From positions 1 to 9,759 of the forward strand of contig CAZJKO010000039.1 of assembly GCA_964546995.1 (NCBI GenBank): a DNA stretch of 9,759 nucleotides. Direction: 5' to 3'. This document shows, piece after piece, positions 1-5,473 of the stretch. The stretch's first letter is position 1; each line of letters opens with the position of its first letter. The translations under genes were made by a program, and so were the position numbers. A model generated the notes under the pieces. It searched no databases. It saw nothing but the letters and a program-made list of their open reading frames with translations, and was not told where the DNA came from. The DNA is from CAZJKO01 sp964546995 (GTDB taxonomy: Bacteria; Bacillota_I; Bacilli_A; RF39; UBA660).

Positions 1-19
1 GATCCCTACCTTTAAAAAA

Positions 20-48
20 ATTATAACAAATCTTTTCCCAAAAAACAA
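20..48 (-). promoter_or_regulatory. Promoter reading out of the left edge (next gene after tig)
   Basis: On the minus strand a TTGTTT box (43-48) is separated by 17 bp from a perfect TATAAT (20-25), which is preceded by TG one base upstream (extended -10). An AAAGG Shine-Dalgarno-like stretch follows at 9-13, so a start codon probably lies just outside the window. In many Firmicutes the gene after tig is clpX, but nothing of it is visible here. The -35 box overlaps the U-tract of the tig terminator. Confidence 0.6.
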
Positions 49-82
49 CAAAAGAAAATAAGAATGGACTCCATTCTTATTT
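41..82 (-). terminator. Intrinsic terminator of tig
   Basis: The arms 56-67 and 71-82 pair perfectly over 12 bp around a 3-nt loop (68-70). On the minus strand the stem is followed by a T-rich run with a few interruptions (rc of 41-55). The tig stop codon TAA (77-79) lies inside the 5' arm of the stem, so the gene has essentially no 3' untranslated region. Confidence 0.85.
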
Positions 83-1336
83 GTTGTATTCTTTCAAAAG
101 TTCCATGACTTTACGCATTTCAAGATCGTACTGAATCATATCGATTCCACCAAAAGCTTGAAGGAACTCTTCTTTTCCCATTTGATATTTCTTAGCAAGT
201 TCATCTGCTTCTTTTTCAGCTTCTTCATGACTTACTTCGATTTTTTCTAAATTCATAATCTCTTCTAAAATTAAACGATATAAAACGTGATTGAATGCTT
301 CCTTTTCCATTTGTGAACGAAGCGTCTTTTCATCAGATTTCGTAAATTGATAGAACAAATCTAATGAAATCCCTTGCATCTTCAACTGTTCTTCATAACG
401 AGCCATCATCCGATCTACTTCTTCTTCTACCATTTCTTCAGGAAGATCCGCTTCCGTATGTTTGGCAATTGCTTCAAGGAGACGATCGACATGATCATTT
501 TCAGCATCCATCTCTTTACGAGCACGAATGTTATCCTCTAACTCTTTTTCTAAACTTTCTTTGCTGTCGACACCTTCCATACCCAAGTCATCAAAGAATT
601 CTTTGTCGAGTTCTCTTTGTTGTTTTTCTTTAATTTCATGAAGAACAACCTTAAAGGTTACTTCCTTACCCTTTAACTCTTCACTTGGATATTCTTCAGG
701 AAATGTCACCTTAATCTCTTTTGCTTCTTCTTTCTTCATTCCAATTAATTGTTCTTCAAAACCAGGAATAAACGTATTGCTTCCAATTTCTAAAGAGTAA
801 TTTTCTCCTTTTCCACCATCAAACGGAACACCATCTTTAAATCCTTCAAAATCGATGATAGCAACATTGCCATTTTCCAAAGTACCATCTTTGATCACAA
901 GTTCTGTGTAACGTTCTAACAAGTGTGAAAGTTCATGATCAATTTCTTCCTTTCTCACTTTTACTTCTTCTTTTTTCACCTTTAAATCTTTATATTTATT
1001 AATTTTAATCTCTGGTTTCGTAATAATCTTAAAGGAAAAAGTAACCCCATTTTCATCGATACTCTTAATATCGACAGTAGGTTGTACAACTGGAACAACT
1101 TTATTTTCTTCTAACACTTTTTCATAAGCACTTTGCAACAAAGTTTCCGCAGCATCAAGATAGAGCGATTCCTTTCCATATTTCTTTAAGAATACATCCT
1201 TAGGTGCCTTTCCTTTACGAAAACCATCGATCGTTACTTCTTTGTTTTTCTTTTCAAAAGCTTGGTCAATTGCCTTAGCCCAAACTTCCCCTTCCATTTT
1301 TTGTGTAAGTTCTAAAACGTTTTTATTCTTTGCCAT
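77..1336 (-). CDS. tig: Trigger factor, ribosome-associated chaperone and peptidyl-prolyl isomerase
   Basis: Trigger factor binds beside the ribosomal exit tunnel and shields and folds nascent cytosolic chains. The 419-residue length is close to the usual 420-450. The N-terminal domain carries the ribosome-docking signature GFRKGKAP at residues 38-45. An FKBP-type PPIase domain follows at about 155-237, with FIPGFEEQL at 189-197. The remaining C-terminal half is charged and helical, as expected for the chaperone arms. The ATG at 1336 is preceded by a strong GGAGG (1346-1350) at 9 nt. The gene has its own promoter (1361-1388) and terminator, so it is probably monocistronic. The FKBP core is complete and no frameshift is seen. 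The N-terminal segment before the docking loop is about five residues shorter than in E. coli. Confidence 0.97.
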   Translation of the reverse strand: MAKNKNVLELTQKMEGEVWAKAIDQAFEKKNKEVTIDGFRKGKAPKDVFLKKYGKESLYLDAAETLLQSAYEKVLEENKVVPVVQPTVDIKSIDENGVTFSFKIITKPEIKINKYKDLKVKKEEVKVRKEEIDHELSHLLERYTELVIKDGTLENGNVAIIDFEGFKDGVPFDGGKGENYSLEIGSNTFIPGFEEQLIGMKKEEAKEIKVTFPEEYPSEELKGKEVTFKVVLHEIKEKQQRELDKEFFDDLGMEGVDSKESLEKELEDNIRARKEMDAENDHVDRLLEAIAKHTEADLPEEMVEEEVDRMMARYEEQLKMQGISLDLFYQFTKSDEKTLRSQMEKEAFNHVLYRLILEEIMNLEKIEVSHEEAEKEADELAKKYQMGKEEFLQAFGGIDMIQYDLEMRKVMELLKEYNK

Positions 1337-1360
1337 ATTTTTCTTCCTCCAATGACTTCT

Positions 1361-1388
1361 ATTATACTCTATTTTAATCTTTTTTCAA
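1361..1388 (-). promoter_or_regulatory. tig promoter
   Basis: On the minus strand TTGAAA (1383-1388) is followed, after a 16-bp spacer, by a perfect TATAAT (1361-1366). The ribosome-binding site GGAGG starts 11 bases further downstream, giving a very short leader. The -35 box begins immediately after the greA terminator, so the two transcription units are packed end to end. Confidence 0.75.
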
Positions 1389-1390
1389 AG

Positions 1391-1412
1391 TAAAAAGTGC
1401 CAAATAGGCACT
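1391..1412 (-). terminator. Intrinsic terminator of greA
   Basis: AGTGCC (1396-1401) and GGCACT (1407-1412) form a 6-bp stem around a 5-nt loop. On the minus strand it is followed by TTTTTA (1391-1395). The stem is short but GC-containing. Its 5' arm overlaps the greA stop codon TAG (1411-1413). Confidence 0.7.
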
Positions 1413-1881
1413 ATTTTATTTCGGTAATTTCAATTTCATATGTCCCATTTGGACTATCCACAGTAACAATATCACCAATCTTATGATTCATAAGTGCTTT
1501 CGCAATAGGACTCTCGTTAGAAATTTTACTTTCGAAAGGATCTGCTTCTTGACTACCGACAATCTTATATTCATCTTCGTCGTCATCATCGATATATTTA
1601 ATCGAAACGGTACTACCAAGCCCAACTTTATCTTTAGAAATTTCTTGAATAATCACAGCATTCTCTAACATCTTTTCAATCGTCTTAATCCGACCTTCTA
1701 GTTGTGCTTGCTCATTCCGTGCTGCATCGTAGTCTGCATTCTCAGAAAGATCACCCAAACTTCTAGCTTCCTTGATAGATTGTATATTAGCAGGACGTTT
1801 AACATTAATTAAATCGTCTAATTCTCGTTTTAATTCTTCATAACCTTCTTGTGTCAAATAAACAGCTTTTTTATCGCTCAT
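1411..1881 (-). CDS. greA: Transcript cleavage factor GreA
   Basis: GreA inserts its coiled coil into the secondary channel of RNA polymerase and stimulates cleavage of backtracked RNA. At 156 residues it has the normal length. The N-terminal coiled coil (about 1-75) carries the tip motif GDLSENADY with acidic residues D44 and E47, which position the catalytic metal. The C-terminal FKBP-like domain is recognisable by the SPIAKALM and GDIVTVDSPNG stretches. I chose the ATG at 1881: an in-frame GTG at 1888-1890 lies inside the Shine-Dalgarno sequence AAGAGGTGAG (1886-1895) and is an unlikely start. An unusually dense Asp/Glu run (IDDDDEDEY) sits at the start of the C-terminal domain. Monocistronic by its own promoter and terminator. 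Confidence 0.96.
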   Translation of the reverse strand: MSDKKAVYLTQEGYEELKRELDDLINVKRPANIQSIKEARSLGDLSENADYDAARNEQAQLEGRIKTIEKMLENAVIIQEISKDKVGLGSTVSIKYIDDDDEDEYKIVGSQEADPFESKISNESPIAKALMNHKIGDIVTVDSPNGTYEIEITEIK

Positions 1882-1914
1882 TAAACTCACCTCTTCATTG
1901 ATAATGACTCTAAA

Positions 1915-1943
1915 AGAATACTACAAAACTCTCAAAAAGTCAA
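1915..1943 (-). promoter_or_regulatory. greA promoter
   Basis: On the minus strand TTGACT (1938-1943) lies 17 bp upstream of TATTCT (1915-1920). The first predicted transcribed bases are about 25-30 nt before the greA start. This sigma-A type promoter separates greA from the HD-hydrolase gene upstream. Confidence 0.65.
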
Positions 1944-2002
1944 TTGTTTTTCTTCTAATATAACCATAGTGTATGTAAAGAAAAGAAAAAATTGACTAAT
2001 TT

Positions 2003-3136
2003 TTACTTATGGATCTGTTCTAAAAAATAACGATCCGTAAATCCTCCAAGAAAATCGATGACAATTCGCCTTGGATCCGTCTTTTCCTGATAAGAAGAAT
2101 CCATCGTATCTAAATAGACAGTATAAATAATACTATCACGATTGTTTTCGTTTAAATCGTCTAAATAACGATGATATAACTTCCAAAACCCTTTGCGATA
2201 TTCTTCTTGCTTCTCTTTTTCCATTGAACAGGAATAAATATGTTGATAATTAAACGTTAAAAGTTCTAAAAGAGCTTGAAAAACATCTTCGCTCATTTCA
2301 ATATAAGGTTTATCCAAACTGTTCTTAATAATATCTAAAATAAGCGTATTAACAATTTCTCGATTACAACTTCCCAATACCTTTCGTACCGTAAGAGGAA
2401 TATCTTCGTTAGAAAGACGCCCAATCGTAATCGCATCTTCAATATCTCTTCCTATGTAGGCAATGACATCGCTAATGCGAACGACACACCCTTCAAGCGT
2501 CATAGGTCGTAACTTTTTCATAAACGAAGGATCATGGTAACAAGTTTCTAAATCAGCAAAAAAAGTATCCATCGTCTTTTCACCACATGGTACATATCGC
2601 CTTTCCAACAACTCCCCATTGTGACACAAAATGCCATCTAACACCTGAATCGTCAAATTGATACCACGTCCTTTATTTTCAAGCAACTGATACGTTCTCA
2701 CACTTTGCAAATTGTGAGCATACACTTCATTTAATTCCGCCTGAGCAATCTCGTTAAGAACACTTTCCCCAAAGTGTCCAAGTGGTGCATGTCCAATATC
2801 GTGTCCCAAAGCAATCGCTTCCGTCAAATCTTCATTTAAAGAAAGAGCTCTCGCTATCGTCCGTGCCACCTTACTGACAAGTTGAACATGGACAATTCGT
2901 TTACTAACATGATCGTTATCTTGATAAGAAAACACTTGGGTCTTATTTAAATATCTAGTATACGAAAGAGCATGAATAATCCGGTCACTATCGTGAAAAA
3001 AAGGTGGCCGAATATCTTCCTCTTCTATTCTTTCCCTTTGAAACGAAGAACTAGGACACGCATAACAAGATAAATGTTCTTCTTTATTTAACATCGTTTG
3101 ACTAACCTGTTTTACCATTTCTTTATTCATAAACAT
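2003..3136 (-). CDS. dGTPase-like HD-domain nucleotide triphosphohydrolase
   Basis: The protein belongs to the dGTPase branch of the HD superfamily, whose members typically hydrolyse dNTPs to the nucleoside and inorganic triphosphate. The family landmarks appear in order: DSDRIIHALSYTRYLNKTQVF-type entry at residues 49-69, metal ligand H83 in RIVHVQLV, the HD pair H112-D113 in GHDIGHAPLGHFGE, and D223 in SDVIAYIGRDIEDA. The full H...HD...D set is therefore present. The substrate cannot be read from sequence, and regulatory, non-dGTP members are known. The ATG at 3136 is 5 nt after AAGGA (3142-3146); a second ATG at 3130, 11 nt away, gives a 375-residue protein and is possible. The start overlaps the end of trhP2 by 14 nt, so translation is probably coupled. 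In B. subtilis udk occupies this position between yrrO and greA. Confidence 0.88.
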   Translation of the reverse strand: MFMNKEMVKQVSQTMLNKEEHLSCYACPSSSFQRERIEEEDIRPPFFHDSDRIIHALSYTRYLNKTQVFSYQDNDHVSKRIVHVQLVSKVARTIARALSLNEDLTEAIALGHDIGHAPLGHFGESVLNEIAQAELNEVYAHNLQSVRTYQLLENKGRGINLTIQVLDGILCHNGELLERRYVPCGEKTMDTFFADLETCYHDPSFMKKLRPMTLEGCVVRISDVIAYIGRDIEDAITIGRLSNEDIPLTVRKVLGSCNREIVNTLILDIIKNSLDKPYIEMSEDVFQALLELLTFNYQHIYSCSMEKEKQEEYRKGFWKLYHRYLDDLNENNRDSIIYTVYLDTMDSSYQEKTDPRRIVIDFLGGFTDRYFLEQIHK

Positions 3137-4325
3137 TCACTTCCTTAACAATTCGCATCATCGAATAAGGTTCCACCTCAATATCGAATGGAATTCGTAA
3201 CACTTCTTCAGGATGATTAGCAACAGATACAAGTTCGAACTGTTCGTTGTAGAAAGAATCGATCGTAAAAAGAAAATGTTCTCCCTTCGGTGTAAAAAGT
3301 TCTACTTCGTCCCCTTTTTTAAAGTAGTTACGTTCCGTAAGTAAAATCTCACGTCTCTTTGGGTCATAAGCGATAACAATTCCTAAGAAGTCTTGATTCG
3401 ATACCTCTTGTCTACCCGTATAATATTGATCCTCCTCATCAGCTTGTTTCAAAAAGTAATGAGTAGACGTCTCTCGATTAGCAACGCGCGATAAGACCGC
3501 ATCACAACGCTCCAAAAAAGTATCATCGACTGTTCCTTCAAGCAAATGATCGATCAATTCGCGATACGTCCCAATAACTGTCGCTAAATAGTATAACGAA
3601 CGCATTCTCCCTTCTACTTTAAGAGAAGTAACCCCGATCTCCATTAAATCCTTAATATAGTGTGTCATATTTAAATCTTTCGTAGCCATCGTAAACGTCG
3701 AACCATTTTCGATATCATCAAAAGCAAACCGACAAACTTGACTACATCCCCCTCGATTCGAATCCCGATTGGTCACATAGTTCGATAACGTACACCGTCC
3801 ACTATAACAAGTACACATCGCTCCATGAATAAACACCTCAATATCGACACCAACTTTATCGATAATCTCCTTCATCTCATCACGAGATAACTCTCTTGCC
3901 AACACAACCCGATCTACCCCTTGATCTTTAAAGTACTGGCAAGCAAGAAGATTAGAAGTAGAGTTCTGAGTACTAAGATGTACTTCCACTTGTGGATAAT
4001 GCTCTTTAATATAAGAAATCAAAAACGGATCACTCACAATAAAAGCATCGATTCCACATCGAACAACCTCTCCAATATAGTCAAATACCCCATCGATATC
4101 TTCATTGTGAAAAACGATGTTTAAAGTAAGATAGACTTTCTTGCCCAAAGCATGTGCAAACTGACTTGCTTCTTCGATTTCTTCCAAACTAAAATTGTTG
4201 GCATTTGCTCTTAAACTGTACTCTTTTCCACCGAAATAAACAGCATCTGCTCCATAGAGAAGCGCTACCTTTAACCGTTCCAAATCTCCTGCTGGAGATA
4301 ATAATTCTATTTTTTTCTTAGTCAT
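3123..4325 (-). CDS. trhP2: U32-family tRNA uridine-34 hydroxylation protein (YrrO type)
   Basis: U32 proteins were first named peptidases/collagenases. YrrO (TrhP2) and its E. coli relative YegQ (TrhP) are required for prephenate-dependent 5-hydroxylation of the tRNA wobble uridine. The 400-residue protein carries the complete U32 signature from E163 to S181 (E-x-F-x2-G-A-M-C-x4-G-x-C-x-L-S). It has four cysteines, C171, C178, C194 and C198, suited to an iron-sulphur cluster. The N-terminal part (ELLSPAGDLERLKVAL, GADAVYFGG) is TIM-barrel-like, and the C-terminal part beyond about 310 is the small beta domain found in long members. The ATG at 4325 overlaps the trhP1 stop by 8 nt and has AAGGTG 7 nt upstream inside trhP1. 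Older annotations would call it a collagenase-like protease; in this neighbourhood the tRNA role is much more likely. Confidence 0.9.
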   Translation of the reverse strand: MTKKKIELLSPAGDLERLKVALLYGADAVYFGGKEYSLRANANNFSLEEIEEASQFAHALGKKVYLTLNIVFHNEDIDGVFDYIGEVVRCGIDAFIVSDPFLISYIKEHYPQVEVHLSTQNSTSNLLACQYFKDQGVDRVVLARELSRDEMKEIIDKVGVDIEVFIHGAMCTCYSGRCTLSNYVTNRDSNRGGCSQVCRFAFDDIENGSTFTMATKDLNMTHYIKDLMEIGVTSLKVEGRMRSLYYLATVIGTYRELIDHLLEGTVDDTFLERCDAVLSRVANRETSTHYFLKQADEEDQYYTGRQEVSNQDFLGIVIAYDPKRREILLTERNYFKKGDEVELFTPKGEHFLFTIDSFYNEQFELVSVANHPEEVLRIPFDIEVEPYSMMRIVKEVNVYE

Positions 4326-5190
4326 GTTTCTTCACCTTATAAATTGTTTTTTGATAAAAGAACCCCTGATACGTTCCAATCAAAGAATTCACATCACGTA
4401 TAATCTCATCTTTTTTAGAAAGATCATTTCTCATCTTCGAAAAAGAAGAACAAAGAGATAAAAACTGATCATGACAAATATCTTGTTCTCTAAGCACTCC
4501 ATAATCAAAATTGTGTTCTAAAAGAGAAACAAATGGAACAATACCATTGACAAGCTTACCCTGATAAAAACTAGTCCCATTCGAATCTTCTTTCACCAAG
4601 AAGTTTTGCCCACTCACACGCTCTAAAACCGTAAGCGAAGAAGGAAAAGAAAGCTTCGCCATCTTACGATAGTTCGTAAGTAACTTTCTCCTAGAAACAG
4701 CCATAACAGGATGCCCAAGAACCATAGCCATAAGAGAAATAGAACTCTTTTCCTGAATCTCTAACATCTCATCTAACGTAAGTTCCGTAGCAAGATAAGC
4801 ATAGTCTACCCCACGTTCATAATAGTAATTGCAAGTATTGTAATTAGTTACCATATGAGTCTGATTCCAAACCAAAGGAGTAGAAAGAGATAACGTCTTC
4901 TTTAACTCTAATAAAGCAAGATCGTAAAACAAAATACCAGAAAGACCCAAAGAATCAAGTTCAACTAACACATTCTTAAGTCCATCTAAGTCTTCATTAA
5001 ACATCGTCTTATTAACACTAACAAACAACGAAATAGAAGGATACTTCTCTTTTAAAATTCTAATCTCAGAACAAGAAAAAACACAATCAAAACTAGAAGA
5101 AAACCCCTCAAGTCCCAAAATAAACCCATCGATCCCACAAGATAAATAATCATCAAACATCTTCCGAACAGGCTCTACCAACAACTTCAT
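4318..5190 (-). CDS. trhP1: U32-family paralogue, short type without the cysteine motif (YrrN type)
   Basis: The 290-residue protein is a shorter paralogue of the next gene and aligns with its barrel portion. The signature region reads GHPVMAVSRRKLLTNY at 159-174, where trhP2 has GAMCTCYSGRCTLSNY, so the cluster cysteines are replaced. The C-terminal beta domain is also absent. In B. subtilis yrrN and yrrO (trhP1, trhP2) are adjacent and both linked to 5-hydroxyuridine formation. A plausible reading is a non-catalytic partner of TrhP2 (inference). I chose the ATG at 5190, with GAGGTGG just upstream, over the in-frame TTG at 5205 and ATG at 5202, which lie at or before this Shine-Dalgarno sequence. 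First gene of the trhP1-trhP2-HD operon. Confidence 0.85.
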   Translation of the reverse strand: MKLLVEPVRKMFDDYLSCGIDGFILGLEGFSSSFDCVFSCSEIRILKEKYPSISLFVSVNKTMFNEDLDGLKNVLVELDSLGLSGILFYDLALLELKKTLSLSTPLVWNQTHMVTNYNTCNYYYERGVDYAYLATELTLDEMLEIQEKSSISLMAMVLGHPVMAVSRRKLLTNYRKMAKLSFPSSLTVLERVSGQNFLVKEDSNGTSFYQGKLVNGIVPFVSLLEHNFDYGVLREQDICHDQFLSLCSSFSKMRNDLSKKDEIIRDVNSLIGTYQGFFYQKTIYKVKKHD

Positions 5191-5213
5191 AATCCACCTC
5201 ATCAATTATCCCT

Positions 5214-5219
5214 ATTATA
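5214..5219 (-). promoter_or_regulatory. Candidate -10 box of the trhP1-trhP2-HD operon
   Basis: A perfect TATAAT lies 24 bases before the trhP1 ATG and downstream of the terminator at 5254-5289, where a new promoter is needed. The matching -35 position holds only a T-rich sequence (TTTCTT at 5237-5242), a poor match. The promoter is therefore inferred mainly from the -10 box and its position. Confidence 0.45.
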
Positions 5220-5253
5220 AACGAAAGAACAAAAAAAAGAAAGATCTAACAGA

Positions 5254-5289
5254 CAACAAAAAAGACTATAACGAAAACTCATCATAGCC
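5254..5289 (-). terminator. Intrinsic terminator of the surface-protein gene
   Basis: On the minus strand the 26 bases at 5264-5289 fold into an 11-bp stem (three G-T pairs) with a 4-nt loop GTTT. The stem is followed directly by TTTTTTGTTG (5254-5263). It lies about 180 bases after the stop codon of the surface-protein gene, leaving a long 3' untranslated region that holds the repeats at 5401-5473. Confidence 0.75.
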
Positions 5290-5400
5290 ACTTTTATAAT
5301 ATGAAAGCAATAACACTCTACGCATTTTACTCTATCGAAAATGTTCTATCCTTTTCTTAGAATCGTTTCTTTTTACCATAACTTCATTTTCTCATATATC

Positions 5401-5411
5401 ACGCTTCGCGT
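5401..5411. repeat. Short GC-rich palindrome ACGC-TTC-GCGT
   Basis: A 4-bp perfect inverted repeat with a 3-nt spacer, just beyond the tandem repeats. TA pairs can extend it if one base is bulged. It looks like part of the same repeat-rich block as 5416-5473. Too short to assign a role alone. Confidence 0.4.
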
Positions 5412-5415
5412 ATCA

Positions 5416-5453
5416 GCTTGCCATTTGCCATTTGCCAGCTTGCCAGCTTGCCA
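5416..5453. repeat. Five tandem TTGCCA/TGGCAA units with 7-8 bp period
   Basis: TTGCCA occurs at 5418, 5425, 5432, 5440 and 5448, with period 7, 7, 8, 8. The linkers alternate between T (ATTTGCCA) and GC (AGCTTGCCA). The array ends exactly at the inverted repeat around the stop codon of the surface-protein gene. It is much richer in GC than the flanking intergenic DNA. It is too short and too closely spaced to be a CRISPR array. Confidence 0.75.
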
Positions 5454-5473
5454 GAAAAGGTTCCACCTTTTCT
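5453..5473. repeat. Perfect 9-bp inverted repeat overlapping the stop codon of the surface gene
   Basis: AGAAAAGGT (5453-5461) and ACCTTTTCT (5465-5473) are exact inverted repeats with a 3-nt loop. If the innermost pair opens, this is an 8-bp stem with a 5-nt loop. The TAG stop codon (5472-5474) overlaps it. No T-run follows on either strand, so it is not a normal intrinsic terminator. Its place directly behind a GC-rich coding end resembles the hairpin found after variable repeats of diversity-generating retroelements (inference). Confidence 0.7.

Noticed and set aside
364..633. Plus-strand open frame inside tig
   Set aside because: It runs opposite to the well-supported trigger factor gene, and its His/Leu/Pro-rich translation reflects the reversed Glu/Lys codons of tig.
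1975..2005. Terminator after the HD-hydrolase gene
   Set aside because: Only an A-T hairpin of about 6 bp (AAAATT/AATTTT) with an interrupted T-run is seen, too weak to call; transcription may continue into greA.
5290..5400. Small peptide gene in the intergenic region before trhP1
   Set aside because: The best minus-strand frame is about 15 codons with no Shine-Dalgarno sequence; nothing else in the stretch is supported.
5416..5453. Possible CRISPR array
   Set aside because: Units are 6-8 bp with almost no spacer, far below CRISPR repeat and spacer lengths, and no cas genes are present.
5453..5473. Inverted repeat as the intrinsic terminator of the surface gene
   Set aside because: No T-run follows on the minus strand (TGGCAAGC comes next), and a much better terminator with a T-tract lies at 5254-5289.
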